Assembly (NCBI RefSeq): GCF_900115005.1
Contig: NZ_FOUY01000024.1
Span: 1-64,000 of the forward strand
DNA: 64,000 bases
Source: Pseudonocardia ammonioxydans
Lineage (GTDB): Bacteria; Actinomycetota; Actinomycetes; Mycobacteriales; Pseudonocardiaceae
Direction of reading: 5' to 3'
Position numbers and translations under genes: made by a program. The first letter of the stretch is position 1, and the number at the start of each line of letters is the position of its first letter. Positions 51,712 through 62,687 of the stretch are shown piece by piece. The notes below the pieces were generated by a model that was given only the letters and a program-made list of their open reading frames with translations, was not told where the DNA came from and ran no database searches.

Positions 51712-52824
51712 CTACTCCCGCAGCAGATCGCGCCCGGTCCCGTCACTTCGCGTATAGAGGACGCTCACAGTGTGCAACACCGCATGTCGGCGACACTCCG
51801 CATCCGTTTGGCGACTGCGCGTATCCGACCGTGACGCTCCGGCGTGTCGCGCCCCGGCATCCGCGTGGCCCGGGCCCGGCGTCGTCGCCTGATCGGCGGC
51901 CGGATGTCCGGTTCGTGCCGCCTGCTCTCCGGCATCCGGGCCACTGCCGGCCCCGTTCAGCGGCGGGCCGGCCGCGGGCGCCCGGACCGGGCCGGCCAGG
52001 TCCGCCGCGGCGAGCAGGGCCGGCCGGTGCAGCGGGAGGTGGCCGGTCCGGAGTGCGTCCGCCGCGACGGTGCCCAGCTCCGCGAGCACCGACGCCCGGT
52101 CCTCGCCGGCCACGCCCGCGGCGACCGCCCGCACGAGGCGGCTCTTGAGGACGTGCCGGAGCGACCCGAGCGCACGCGCGCCGGCCAGTGCCTCGTCCGC
52201 CGCGGCGAGTGCCGCACCGGGGTCGCCGGCGACCAACGCGGTCTCGGCCCGCACCCAGCCGTGCCGGACCCGGGTCCGGGATCCCGGCGGGCCGCACCAC
52301 GCCCCGGCCCGTCCCAGCAGGACGCCGGCCGTCGCGGCGTCGAACCGTCCCAGGGCGTCGGCCGCGAGCCCGGTCAGCGCGTCCGTCGTGGCCGCCGCGA
52401 TGTCCAGCCCCCACCGGCCGCTCCCGGCCTCCGGTCCCCCGTCGTCCGGTGCAGCGTCGTCCGGTGCAGCGTCGTCCGGTGCGGCAGAGCACGCCGCCCC
52501 ACCGGGTGTGGACGGCAGCGCCAGGCGCAGGGCCGCGGCGTCGAGCCGGGCGGCGGCGGTGTGCCCGCCCAGCTGCCGCAGGTGCGACGCCCGGGTGATC
52601 GCGACGTGCGCCCGCACGGCCGCGCCCACCCGCGGGTCCCGCCACAGTGGACCCAGTAGCGCCGCCGCGGCGGCGTAGTGGCCGAACCCGCCCAGTGCCA
52701 CCGCCGCGGCCCAGCGCACCCGCGGGTCCGGGGAGGACGCGGCCCGGGCCGCGTCCCGGCCGGTCACGCCGCCACCGAGCAGCGCGGCCACGGTACGGCG
52801 GCGAACCGTCGCCCGGACGTGCAC
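51712..52824 (-). CDS. Helical repeat (HEAT/TPR-like) protein of unknown function
   Basis: 370 residues from GTG 52824 (GAGGTGA upstream). Ala-rich helical repeats: PDPRVRWAAAVALGGFGHYA, GAAVRAHVAITRASHLRQLG, RVRHGWVRAETALVAGDPGA, ALAAADEALAGARALGSLRH (about 30-260). A 15-base tandem triplication (52441-52485) encodes A-A-P-D-D three times. The C-terminal 100 residues are low-complexity and polar, ending in an unusual LHTVSVLYTRSDG. Proteins of this kind occupy the same place beside whiB in related genera. Diverges from whiB across a perfect palindrome. Confidence 0.75.
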   Translation of the reverse strand: MHVRATVRRRTVAALLGGGVTGRDAARAASSPDPRVRWAAAVALGGFGHYAAAAALLGPLWRDPRVGAAVRAHVAITRASHLRQLGGHTAAARLDAAALRLALPSTPGGAACSAAPDDAAPDDAAPDDGGPEAGSGRWGLDIAAATTDALTGLAADALGRFDAATAGVLLGRAGAWCGPPGSRTRVRHGWVRAETALVAGDPGAALAAADEALAGARALGSLRHVLKSRLVRAVAAGVAGEDRASVLAELGTVAADALRTGHLPLHRPALLAAADLAGPVRAPAAGPPLNGAGSGPDAGEQAARTGHPAADQATTPGPGHADAGARHAGASRSDTRSRQTDAECRRHAVLHTVSVLYTRSDGTGRDLLRE

Positions 52825-52851
52825 GATCGTTCACCTCGAATCAGGTTTGCG

Positions 52852-52867
52852 CCCGTCGATCGACGGG
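52852..52867. promoter_or_regulatory. Perfect 16-base palindrome between whiB and its divergent neighbour
   Basis: CCCGTCGATCGACGGG, 44 bases before the whiB ATG and 27 bases before the divergent GTG. It could bind a dimeric regulator controlling both genes. Confidence 0.5.
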
Positions 52868-52911
52868 AATCTGGCCCACAACACGGTCGAGGTCGAAGGC
52901 AGGTGACAAAC

Positions 52912-53253
52912 ATGGCGGACATCCGGAGGCTTCCCGGCCCGGTCGCCGACATCTACGACTGGCAGATGGAGGGAGCCTGCCGGGGGATGGACAGCGCGTT
53001 CTTCTTCCATCCCGAGGGTGAGCGCGGGCCCGCGCGGGCCCGCCGGGAGGCTCGCGCCAAACAGGTCTGCGCCTCGTGCCCGGTCCTGCAGCAGTGCCGC
53101 GAGCACGCGCTGGCGGTGCACGAGCCGTACGGCATCTGGGGCGGGCTGTCCGAGTCCGAACGCGACACGATCATCCGCGGTCCGCGCCGCAGGCTCAAGG
53201 TCGCCGGGGACGCGACCACCGAGCCCGTGCACCGGTCCCTGGACTCGGCCTGA
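52912..53253 (+). CDS. whiB3: WhiB-family Fe-S transcriptional regulator (WhiB3/WhiD type)
   Basis: 113 residues from ATG 52912. Four cluster-ligating Cys in the Wbl spacing: MEGACRGMD (Cys about 23), then C-A-S-C-P (about 53 and 56) and Q-Q-C (about 62). The beta-turn GIWGGLSESERD and basic C-terminus GPRRRLKVAG contact sigma and DNA. WhiB3/WhiD proteins bind the housekeeping sigma factor region 4 and respond to redox/NO; in mycobacteria whiB3 likewise lies between groEL1 and sigD. The symbol rests on this gene order. Confidence 0.93.
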   Translation: MADIRRLPGPVADIYDWQMEGACRGMDSAFFFHPEGERGPARARREARAKQVCASCPVLQQCREHALAVHEPYGIWGGLSESERDTIIRGPRRRLKVAGDATTEPVHRSLDSA

Positions 53254-53301
53254 ACCGACCCCCGGGCCCCGGCACGTCCTTCTCCTGCCACGCAACGCAC
53301 A

Positions 53302-53331
53302 ACGGCGGGCGACCCACAGGTCGCCCGCCGT
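53302..53331. terminator. Perfect 13-bp hairpin terminator
   Basis: ACGGCGGGCGACC (53302-53314), loop CACA, complement 53319-53331, then TCGTCGT. Convergent whiB and groEL end on either side. Confidence 0.88.
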
Positions 53332-53352
53332 CGTCGTGCCGGAAGGGGTGGC

Positions 53353-55095
<1,743 letters not shown>

Positions 55096-55386
55096 TCAGT
55101 TGACGACGGCCAGCACGTCGCGGGCGGAGAGGATCAGGTACTCCTCGCCGTTGTACTTGACCTCGGTGCCGCCGTACTTCGAGTAGATGACGACATCGCC
55201 CACGGCCACGTCGAGCGGCACGCGGTTCCCGTTGTCGTCGACCCGGCCCGGGCCCACGGCCAGGACCTTGCCCTCCTGGGGCTTCTCCTTGGCGGTGTCC
55301 GGGATGACGATGCCGGAGGCGGTGGTGGTCTCCGCCTCGCTGGCCTGGACGACGATCTTGTCCTCGAGCGGCTTGATGTTCGCCAC
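55096..55386 (-). CDS. groES: Co-chaperonin GroES
   Basis: 96 residues from GTG 55386 (GGGGAGG upstream). Ten-kDa lid of the GroEL chamber: [40 protein letters not shown] (mobile loop), [39 protein letters not shown]. Full length. First gene of the groESL operon. Confidence 0.97.
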   Translation of the reverse strand: MANIKPLEDKIVVQASEAETTTASGIVIPDTAKEKPQEGKVLAVGPGRVDDNGNRVPLDVAVGDVVIYSKYGGTEVKYNGEEYLILSARDVLAVVN

Positions 55387-55511
55387 GACGATGACCTCCC
55401 CTTCCTGGGGTGAATCCGGTATCACGGGTTCTGTCCGGTGTCAGCAGCGCTCGCGTGCGACCTGCGCCCCGCCGTCGCGGGTGCCGGGGCGATGGTCTCG
55501 GTTGCGCGCTT

Positions 55512-55536
55512 TGGCACTCTACCCATGAGAGTGCCA
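55512..55536 (-). promoter_or_regulatory. CIRCE operator (HrcA site) of groESL
   Basis: TGGCACTC-N9-GAGTGCCA (8+9+8, perfect), matching CIRCE TTAGCACTC-N9-GAGTGCTAA apart from the outermost bases. 125 bases upstream of groES. Predicts HrcA repression under non-stress conditions; hrcA itself is not in the window. Confidence 0.92.
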
Positions 55537-55552
55537 GAAGGAGAGCGGGGCC

Positions 55553-56011
55553 TCAACCAGTTCCGCTCCGGCGAGTCCCGGGCGTTCCCGGAGCGCACGC
55601 GTCGCCGCCCCCGATCAGGTCGCGCAGCCGTCGCGCCGGATCCACCGGGAGCCGCCTGCGGCCGCGCAGATGCCGGAACACCGGGGCGAGCACCTCGTCG
55701 GCGAGCAGCTCCTGCCGGAGCACCGGCACCGTCAGCCGGTGCACCCGCAGCGGTGCCCACCATCCCCCGTCCGCACGGGGACGGGCGTCGGCGAGCACGT
55801 CCGCGAGTGCCTCGACGCCACCGCCCGGACCGGTGCGGTAGACGACCACCCGGTCCCCGGCGGCCGTCGTCCGCAGGCAGCATGGCGCGGCGGGCGGGTC
55901 GGCCACCTCCGCCGCGTCCCACAGCAGGATCGCGCTCGGCAGGACCGCACCCGGTCGGAACGGACCGGACGGGGACGGGCTCGGCGGGCCGGCTGCGTGC
56001 ACGGGGAGCAC
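55553..56011 (-). CDS. Hypothetical protein
   Basis: 152 residues from GTG 56011 (AGGGG upstream). Third codon positions are strongly G/C, supporting coding. Sequence SAILLWDAAEVADPPAAPCC, LRTTAAGDRVVVYRTGPGGG, VEALADVLADARPRADGGWW, APLRVHRLTVPVLRQELLAD, EVLAPVFRHLRGRRRLPVDP. No known domain, no signal peptide. It lies upstream of groESL on the same strand and is separated from it by the CIRCE element. Confidence 0.6.
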   Translation of the reverse strand: MLPVHAAGPPSPSPSGPFRPGAVLPSAILLWDAAEVADPPAAPCCLRTTAAGDRVVVYRTGPGGGVEALADVLADARPRADGGWWAPLRVHRLTVPVLRQELLADEVLAPVFRHLRGRRRLPVDPARRLRDLIGGGDACAPGTPGTRRSGTG

Positions 56012-56080
56012 TACCCCTGCACGCGCCGAACCAACCCTCCCGGGGCAGGCGGGCGACCGCGCCCGGTAGCGTCGCCGACC

Positions 56081-56992
56081 GTGGCTGACCTGGTACTGGG
56101 CGCGAACGTCTTCGGCTGGACGGCGGACAGGGACACCTCGTTCGCGATCCTCGACGCGTTCGTCGCCGCCGGCGGGACGAAGATCGACACCGCGGACTCC
56201 TACATGTACCGCGCACCGGGCAACTCCGGCGGCGAGTCGGAGACGATCCTGGGCGAGTGGATGGCGGCCCGGGGCAACCGGGACGCCCTGCACCTCGCGA
56301 CCAAGGTCGGGTCCCTGCCCGGCCGGAAGGGCCTGGGCGGGGAGAACATCGCCGCCGCCGCCCGGGACTCGCTGCGCCGGCTGGGCACCGACCGGATCGA
56401 CCTCTACTACGCCCACCGCGACGACCCGGACACCGCGCAGGAGGAGTCCCTCGACGCGTTCGACGCCCTGGTCCGCGAGGGCCTGGTCCGCGAGATCGGC
56501 GCGTCGAACTTCTCCGCGGAGCGACTGCGCTCGGCGCTGGAGATCTCCGGCCGGGACGGACTGACCGCGTTCACCGCGCTCCAGCCGCACTACAACCTGA
56601 TGGAACGCGACGACTTCGAGGCGGCCCTGGCCCCGCTGGCCGAGTCCGAGGGGCTGGCCGTGTACCCGTACTACGGGCTGGCCAAGGGCTTCCTGACCGG
56701 CAAGTACCGCCCGGACTCGCCCGCGCCGGAGGGCCCGCGGGCCGAGGGGGCCGCGGCCTACCTGGACTCGCGCGGGCGGGCGGTGCTGGCCGGGCTGGAC
56801 GAGATCGCCGCAGGCCACGGCGTCCCGGTGCCGGCGGTCGCGATGACCTGGCTGGCGGCCCAGCGGCCGGTCACCGCGCCGATCGCCAGCGGGCGCACCC
56901 CGCACCAGCTGGAGCAGCTGCTGCCGATGCTCACCCTCGCGCTGACCGACGACGAGCTGCGACTGCTGTCGTACCTGTCGGCGACGGGCTGA
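56081..56992 (+). CDS. Aldo/keto reductase
   Basis: 303 residues from GTG 56081. NADPH-dependent (beta/alpha)8 oxidoreductase. Features: LVLGANVFGWTADRDTSFAI, GGTKIDTADSYMYR (Asp and catalytic Tyr of D-T-A-x-x-Y), LHLATKVGSLPG (Lys), DRIDLYYAHRDDPDTAQEES (His), LVREIGASNFSAERL, YYGLAKGFLTGKYR. The last 62 bases overlap the convergent pucR gene. Substrate unknown. Confidence 0.94.
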   Translation: MADLVLGANVFGWTADRDTSFAILDAFVAAGGTKIDTADSYMYRAPGNSGGESETILGEWMAARGNRDALHLATKVGSLPGRKGLGGENIAAAARDSLRRLGTDRIDLYYAHRDDPDTAQEESLDAFDALVREGLVREIGASNFSAERLRSALEISGRDGLTAFTALQPHYNLMERDDFEAALAPLAESEGLAVYPYYGLAKGFLTGKYRPDSPAPEGPRAEGAAAYLDSRGRAVLAGLDEIAAGHGVPVPAVAMTWLAAQRPVTAPIASGRTPHQLEQLLPMLTLALTDDELRLLSYLSATG

Positions 56993-58538
56993 CCTGCCCG
57001 GCGCGGGCCCGCTCCACCTCGTCGCGGAACGCGAGGTAGAGGTTCGCGACGGTCGCCGCGGCCCCGATCCGGGCCCCGAGCAGCGCCTCGACCTTGCGCA
57101 GCCGGTAGCGGACCGTGTTCGGGTGCACCACCAGCCTGCGCCCGGCCGCACCGACGTCCTGGTCGCAGGCCAGGTAGGCGACGACCGTGTCCAGCAGGTC
57201 CGGCGCGCGGGCCAGCTCGCCGAACTGCCGCTCGAACCGGTCGGCCGCGCGCGGGTCGCCGGCCCGGGTCGCGGACAGCCAGGTCGCGTAGTCGACCTCG
57301 TCGAGCCGGACCAGCGCACCGCCACCGGCGCCGGTACCGGCGGGGCCGGAGCCACGGGCGGCGATCCGGTGCGCCGTGCCGGCCTCCTCGGCCCGCTCCG
57401 GGCAGCCGGTCAGGTCGGTGAACGGCCCGCTCGTCCCGACCGTCCCGCTCGTCGCCGCCGAGTCCAGCCAGTGGGCGCCGGGCCCGTCGTCCACCAGCAG
57501 CGCGCTCGCGCTGATCCCGGCCACACCCGGGTCCGGGTCCTCCAGCACGAGCAGCCGGGGCGGCTCGTCGCCCGCGACGCGGTGGTCGCGACCGGGCCGG
57601 GGCGGTTCGGGAGCGTCCCAGCGCACCATCCGCAGCGGCTCGCCCGGGCGGAACCCGAAGGCGCGCAAGCGCTCCCACGTCTGCCGGACCCGCGATGCCG
57701 GGAGCCCGGCGAGCAGCTCCGAGAGCAGCCGCCCGGCCTCGCGCCGCTCCTGATCAGCGGTCAGCACCCGGACGCTGTTCGCCGCGGCGAGCACCCGCGC
57801 GGCGGTGCGGAGCAGGTCCTCACCCAGGTCGTCGAGCACCCGGGACTCCCGGGAGGCGATCACCAGGTCGTAGTCCGCGGGGCCGATCCGCAACGACCGG
57901 TGCCGGACCTCCCAGCGACCGACGGTGAACGCGGGCCCGGCACGGGCGAGCTCGTCGGCGATCAGGCGGAACGGGGCGGGACCGGTGGCGGCGACGGTGC
58001 GCCCGGACGCGTCGAACAGCGCCGCGGCGCCCCGGGCGAGCGCGCCGAGCCGGACCATCAGCGTGCCGGTCGGATCGGTGGACACGAGCGCGCCGAGCAG
58101 GTCGTCCTGCAGCCACACCGTCCGGCGCAGCAGGTAGGTCTCACCGGCCAGGACGCCGCGGGTCACCGCCTCCTCGATCCGCGCGAACGGGACCTCGGGG
58201 GCGACCGCGAGCACCGGGATGCCGTGGGCCCGGGCCGCACGGCGCAGCCCGGACGGCACCTCGTCGAACACGATCCCGGTCCCGAACAGCACGGCGGCGA
58301 TCCGGGCCGCGGCCAGCGACTCCACGAGCGCGTCCCACCCGGGGTCCTCCGGCCCCGCCGCCGCGAGCCGCAGCCCGGTCGTGAGCATCAGGCTGCCGGG
58401 GCGGAGCCACCGGGCGGCGTCGGCGATCTCGATCGAGTGCGCGCCGCGTACCGCGACGTCCAGCCCGGCGTCGTCGAGCGGGGTCAGGCCGAGCCCGGGC
58501 TCGTCGACCAGGGCGCGCAGGGTCAGGCCATCCGGCAC
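56931..58538 (-). CDS. PucR-family transcriptional regulator (CdaR/HTH_30 type)
   Basis: 535 residues from GTG 58538 (AAGGAG upstream). N-terminal purine-catabolism regulatory domain (LTLRALVDEPGLGLTPLDDA..GSLMLTTGLRL..AVLFGTGIVFDEVPSGLRRA, about 5-115), a GGDEF-like middle region, and the C-terminal PucR helix-turn-helix: LLDTVVAYLACDQDVGAAGR, RLVVHPNTVRYRLRKVEALL (H-x-N-T-V-x-Y-R-L-x-K, about 455-495). Divergent from hyuA, which it probably regulates. Confidence 0.92.
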   Translation of the reverse strand: MPDGLTLRALVDEPGLGLTPLDDAGLDVAVRGAHSIEIADAARWLRPGSLMLTTGLRLAAAGPEDPGWDALVESLAAARIAAVLFGTGIVFDEVPSGLRRAARAHGIPVLAVAPEVPFARIEEAVTRGVLAGETYLLRRTVWLQDDLLGALVSTDPTGTLMVRLGALARGAAALFDASGRTVAATGPAPFRLIADELARAGPAFTVGRWEVRHRSLRIGPADYDLVIASRESRVLDDLGEDLLRTAARVLAAANSVRVLTADQERREAGRLLSELLAGLPASRVRQTWERLRAFGFRPGEPLRMVRWDAPEPPRPGRDHRVAGDEPPRLLVLEDPDPGVAGISASALLVDDGPGAHWLDSAATSGTVGTSGPFTDLTGCPERAEEAGTAHRIAARGSGPAGTGAGGGALVRLDEVDYATWLSATRAGDPRAADRFERQFGELARAPDLLDTVVAYLACDQDVGAAGRRLVVHPNTVRYRLRKVEALLGARIGAAATVANLYLAFRDEVERARAGQVSPSPTGTTAVAARRRSARG

Positions 58539-58558
58539 CGGCCCACTCCTTCGTCTGT

Positions 58559-58597
58559 ACGGACAACGATCCGTGGCCCGGACTGTAGATCCGACAG
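58559..58597. promoter_or_regulatory. Inverted repeats in the pucR-hyuA spacer
   Basis: ACGGA-N6-TCCGT (58559-58574) and CTGT-N7-ACAG (58583-58597) within the 127-base divergent region. Candidate PucR binding sites; short arms, so weak evidence. Confidence 0.35.
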
Positions 58598-58665
58598 TGA
58601 CGGCCGGGAAGGACCCTCGTCAGAGTGGGCCCCGTCACCGACGACCGGACAGCGACGGAGGCCCC

Positions 58666-60705
58666 ATGACCAGGCAACGGGTTGCGATCGACGTCGGGGG
58701 GACCTTCACCGACGTCTGTGTGTTCGACGAGGCCGGCCACGACGTGCGGGTCACCAAGGTCCCGTCCACACCGGACGACCCGATGCGGGCGGTGCTCGAC
58801 GGCGTCACCCGCGGCGACATCGACCTGCGCCGGGTCTCGCTGTTCTCGCACGGCACCACGGTCGCGACGAACGCCCTGATCACCCGCAGCTTCCGGCCCG
58901 CGGCGATGGTCACCACCCGCGGCTTCCGGGACGTCGTCGAGATCCGCGACGGCACCCGCGACGACCTCTGGGACGCCTACGCCGACGTCGCCCCGCCCTA
59001 CATCCGGCGCCGTGACCGGTTCGAGGTGCCGGAGCGGATCGACCAGGCCGGACGGGTGGTGAGCCCGCTGGACGAGGACGCGGCGCGCGAGCTCGCCCGG
59101 CTGCTGCGCCGGCGCGGCGCCCAGACCGTGGCGGTCTGCTTCGTGAACTCCTACGCCAACCCGGCGCACGAGATCCGGATGCGCGAGATCCTCGAGGAGG
59201 AGCTGCCCGGGACCTCGGTCTCGACCAGCGCGGAGATCCTCCCGGAGATCTTCGAGCACGCCCGGTTCACCACCACCGTCGCCAACGCGGTGCTGGCCCC
59301 GCTGGTCAGCGGCTACGTCGGCCGGCTGGCCGAGGAGCTGCGCGCGGGCGGCTACACCGAGGACCTGCTGCTGCTGCACTCCGGCGGCGGGTCGATGACC
59401 CCGCGCACCGTCGAGCGCTACCCGGTCCGGCTCGCGGCGAGCGGGATCGCCGCGGGGGCGATCGCCGCCCGGCACGTCGCGGCCCAGTGCGGGTTCGCCG
59501 ACGCCATCGGCCTGGACATGGGCGGGACGAGCACCGATCTGTCGCTGGTGCACGGCGGCACGCTGCGGATGACCAAGGAGTGGTCCGTCGAGTACGGCCA
59601 CCCGATCATCTTCCCCTCGATCGAGGTCCTGACGATCGGCGCGGGCGGCGGCTCGATCGCCCACATCGACGACGCCGGCTCGCTGCGCAACGGGCCGCAG
59701 TCGGCCGGCGCCGACCCCGGCCCGGCCTGCTACGACGGCGGCGGTGAGCTCGCCACCAACTCCGACGCGAACATGTACCTGGGCCGGCTCGGCGACACCC
59801 TCGCCGGCGGGGCGAAGCAGCTGCGCCGCGACCTGGCGGAGAAGGCGCTGCGCAGCACCGTCGCCGACCCGCTCGGGCTCGACGTGGACCGGGCGGCCGA
59901 GGCGGTGCTGGAGGTCGCGAACGCCAACATGGCCGACGCCGTCCGGCTGATCTCGATCCGCCGGGGCCTCGACCCGCGCGAGTTCGCCCTGATCGCGTTC
60001 GGTGGGGCGGGCGGCCTGCACGGCGCCGACATCGCCCGCGAGCTGAGCATCCCGACCGTGATCGTGCCGCCCAACCCGGGCGTCACGTCGGCGCTGGGCT
60101 GCCTGCTCGTCGACATCCGGCACGACCTGTCCGCGATGTTCGGCGGGCGGGCCGACGAGATCGACGTCGCCGACGTCGAGGACGCGTTCGGCGGGCTGGA
60201 GTCCGAGGCCGCGGCCCGGATGCGGGCCGAAGGGGTCGCCGACGGCGACGTCGTCCTGCAACGGGCCGTGTCGATGCGCTACCTCGGCCAGTGGCGGTCG
60301 CTGCAGGTCGACTGCGGGCACGGCCCGGGCGCGCTGGACGAGGCCGTCGAACGGTTCCACGAGCAGCACGAGCGCGAGCACGCGTTCCGCCGCGACGACA
60401 CCCCGGTCGAGATCTACCAGCTGGGACTCACCGCGATCGGCACGACGCCGAAACCCTCGTTCCCGGCCCGCCCGGCCGCGGGCGGCGAGCCGGCCCCGGC
60501 ACGGCGCCGCCCGGTGCGCTTCTCCGGGGACGGCTGGCTCGACACCGCGGTGTACGACCGGGCGGACCTGCGGTCCGGGCACGCGTTCGACGGACCGGCC
60601 GTCGTCGAACAGCTCGACTCGACCGCGCTCGTGCCGCCCGGCTGCCGGGCCGAGGTCGACGAGTGGCTCAACATCCGTATCCGGATCGCGGGAGGGACCC
60701 GATGA
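58666..60705 (+). CDS. hyuA: Hydantoinase/oxoprolinase family protein, subunit A
   Basis: 679 residues from ATG 58666 (CGGAGG upstream). ATP-dependent HyuA-type subunit related to N-methylhydantoinase, 5-oxoprolinase and acetone/acetophenone carboxylases. ASKHA-type ATP sites: RVAIDVGGTFTDVCVFDEAG (about 5-24), HGTTVATNALITR (about 65), IGLDMGGTSTDLSLVHGG (about 280-297), IAFGGAGGLHGADIARELSI (about 443). Coupled to hyuB by an ATGA overlap. Exact substrate cannot be told from sequence: hydantoin, oxoproline-like lactam or a ketone. Confidence 0.9.
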   Translation: MTRQRVAIDVGGTFTDVCVFDEAGHDVRVTKVPSTPDDPMRAVLDGVTRGDIDLRRVSLFSHGTTVATNALITRSFRPAAMVTTRGFRDVVEIRDGTRDDLWDAYADVAPPYIRRRDRFEVPERIDQAGRVVSPLDEDAARELARLLRRRGAQTVAVCFVNSYANPAHEIRMREILEEELPGTSVSTSAEILPEIFEHARFTTTVANAVLAPLVSGYVGRLAEELRAGGYTEDLLLLHSGGGSMTPRTVERYPVRLAASGIAAGAIAARHVAAQCGFADAIGLDMGGTSTDLSLVHGGTLRMTKEWSVEYGHPIIFPSIEVLTIGAGGGSIAHIDDAGSLRNGPQSAGADPGPACYDGGGELATNSDANMYLGRLGDTLAGGAKQLRRDLAEKALRSTVADPLGLDVDRAAEAVLEVANANMADAVRLISIRRGLDPREFALIAFGGAGGLHGADIARELSIPTVIVPPNPGVTSALGCLLVDIRHDLSAMFGGRADEIDVADVEDAFGGLESEAAARMRAEGVADGDVVLQRAVSMRYLGQWRSLQVDCGHGPGALDEAVERFHEQHEREHAFRRDDTPVEIYQLGLTAIGTTPKPSFPARPAAGGEPAPARRRPVRFSGDGWLDTAVYDRADLRSGHAFDGPAVVEQLDSTALVPPGCRAEVDEWLNIRIRIAGGTR

Positions 60706-62678
60706 CCGAGACGCCCACCACGCCGACCCCGGCCGGGCTCGACCCGGTGACCTTCGAGGTGCTCAAGAACGCCTTCGTCACCGCCGTCGACCTGATGAGC
60801 GAGCAGATCATGCGGACCTGCTACTCGTTCGTCATCTACGCCCGCGACTTCTCCTCGGCACTGTGCGACGCCGAGGGCAACACCGTCATGCAGGGCAGCG
60901 AGGACATCGCCGTGCACGTCGGCACGCTGCACTTCCAGTGCAAGGCGGTGCTCGAGCAGTTCGGCGACGACATCCACCCCGGCGACGTCTTCGCCGTCAA
61001 CGACCCCTACCGCGGCGGCACCCACTTCAACGACGTCAGCTTCATCCGCCCGATCTTCGTCGGCGACGAGATCATCGGCTACGCCCAGAACAAGGGCCAC
61101 TGGGCCGACATCGGCGGGTCGGTGCCCGGGTCGTTCGACGTCAACGCCGGCGAGCACTTCGGGGAGGGGCTGCGGATCCCGCCGGTGCGGATCTGGCGCC
61201 GCGGCACCCGGCTCGACGACGTCGCGCAGCTGCTCGTGTCCAACACCCGCTCGCCCTACAGCAGCATGGGTGACCTCAACGCGCAGGCCGAGGCCACCTC
61301 GGTGTGCGAGCGCGAGGTGCTGCGCCTGGTCGAGCGCTACGGCCGCGACACGGTCGTCGCCGCCATGACCGGCGTGCAGGACTACGTCGAGCGGCTCGTG
61401 CGGGCCCGGCTGGCCGAGCTGCCCACCGGGACCTGGGAGACCGTCGACCACCTCGACGCCGACCCCGGCGCCGGCGAGGGCCTGATCCCGGTGCGGATCC
61501 GGATGACCATCGACGCCGACGGCGTGTTCTACGACCTGGGCGGCAGCGCGCCGGTGGTCTCGACGTTCCTGAACTCCGGCTACGGGACGACGTTCTCCGC
61601 GCTCTACGCGGGCACCAAGACGTTCTTCCCGGAGGTCCCGCTGAACTCGGGCTTCTACCGCGTCGTGCGCGGCGACATCGGTCCGGAGGGGACGGTGGTC
61701 AACGCGGGCTGGCCGTACGCGGTCACCGGGTTCTGCTCGGGCCCGTACGAGAAGCTGATGAACGGGCTGTTCGAGATGTGGTCGGCGGTCATGCCGGAGC
61801 GGGCCATGGCGTGCGCGTTCAACCTGGAGTACCTGCTCATCGGCGGTCGCGACGTCCGGACGGCCGACCGCCCGTTCTTCATGTGGTACGACTGGATGGC
61901 CGGTGGCTGGGGCGCCCGGGCGACCAAGGACGGGCCCAACGCCTCCTCGCCCGTGTTCGGTCCGGGCCTGGCCGTGCAACCGGTCGAGGGCCAGGAACGG
62001 CTCTCCCCCGTGCTCATCACCGAGCACCGGATCGTGCCCGACTCCGGTGGCCCGGGCCGGCACCGCGGCGGGTGCGGCCTGGAGAAGGGCGGCACGCTCA
62101 CCGACTGCACCGGCACCGTCATGTCCTACTGCTGTGACCGGGCGCGCTCGATCACCTGGGGGATCGAGGGCGGGCTGCCGTCGGTCCCGCACGGGGTGTG
62201 GCTCAACCGCGACACCGACGACGCCCGGTTCCTCGGGGCGACGTTCTCCGGGGTCAAGGTCGGGCCCGGGGACACGTTCACCCGGCCGTCGGCGGGCGGC
62301 GGTGGGAAGGGGGACCCGCTGACCCGGGACCCGGCCGCCGTGCTGGAGGACGTGATCGACGGCTATGTGACCCTCGACGGGGCGCAGCGCGACTACGGCG
62401 TGGTGATCCGGCCGATCGACCCGGAGCTCGACTCCTACGAGATCGACGTGGCGGGCACGGACACGGCGCGCGACCGGATCCGCGCGGAGCGGCGCGGGTG
62501 GCTCGAGGCCGACCCCGAGGAGGTCGCGCGCCGGTACCGGGCAGGCGAGCTCGACACCGCCGACCTGGTGCGCCGCTACGGCGTGCTGGTCGACTGGGGC
62601 ACCGGCGAGCTGCACCCCGACACCACCCGCGAGTACCGGGAGCTGCTGCGGCGGCGGTCGGTCGAGCACTGGACCTGA
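60702..62678 (+). CDS. hyuB: Hydantoinase B/oxoprolinase family protein, subunit B
   Basis: 658 residues from ATG 60702 (GGGAGGGA upstream). HyuB fold: LDPVTFEVLKNAFVTAVDLM, EQIMRTCYSFVIYARDFSSA, VHVGTLHFQCKAVLEQFGDD, GDVFAVNDPYRGGTHFNDVS (metal-binding N-D-P-Y-x-G-G-T-H, about 105), GHWADIGGSVPGSF, PGRHRGGCGLEKGG, SAGGGGKGDPLTRDP. Longer than minimal HyuB, with a C-terminal extension (about 540-658; TARDRIRAERRGWLEADPEE, YREL), as in acetone-carboxylase-like enzymes. No third small subunit is found downstream. Confidence 0.9.
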   Translation: MTETPTTPTPAGLDPVTFEVLKNAFVTAVDLMSEQIMRTCYSFVIYARDFSSALCDAEGNTVMQGSEDIAVHVGTLHFQCKAVLEQFGDDIHPGDVFAVNDPYRGGTHFNDVSFIRPIFVGDEIIGYAQNKGHWADIGGSVPGSFDVNAGEHFGEGLRIPPVRIWRRGTRLDDVAQLLVSNTRSPYSSMGDLNAQAEATSVCEREVLRLVERYGRDTVVAAMTGVQDYVERLVRARLAELPTGTWETVDHLDADPGAGEGLIPVRIRMTIDADGVFYDLGGSAPVVSTFLNSGYGTTFSALYAGTKTFFPEVPLNSGFYRVVRGDIGPEGTVVNAGWPYAVTGFCSGPYEKLMNGLFEMWSAVMPERAMACAFNLEYLLIGGRDVRTADRPFFMWYDWMAGGWGARATKDGPNASSPVFGPGLAVQPVEGQERLSPVLITEHRIVPDSGGPGRHRGGCGLEKGGTLTDCTGTVMSYCCDRARSITWGIEGGLPSVPHGVWLNRDTDDARFLGATFSGVKVGPGDTFTRPSAGGGGKGDPLTRDPAAVLEDVIDGYVTLDGAQRDYGVVIRPIDPELDSYEIDVAGTDTARDRIRAERRGWLEADPEEVARRYRAGELDTADLVRRYGVLVDWGTGELHPDTTREYRELLRRRSVEHWT

Positions 62679-62687
62679 TCCCGGTGC

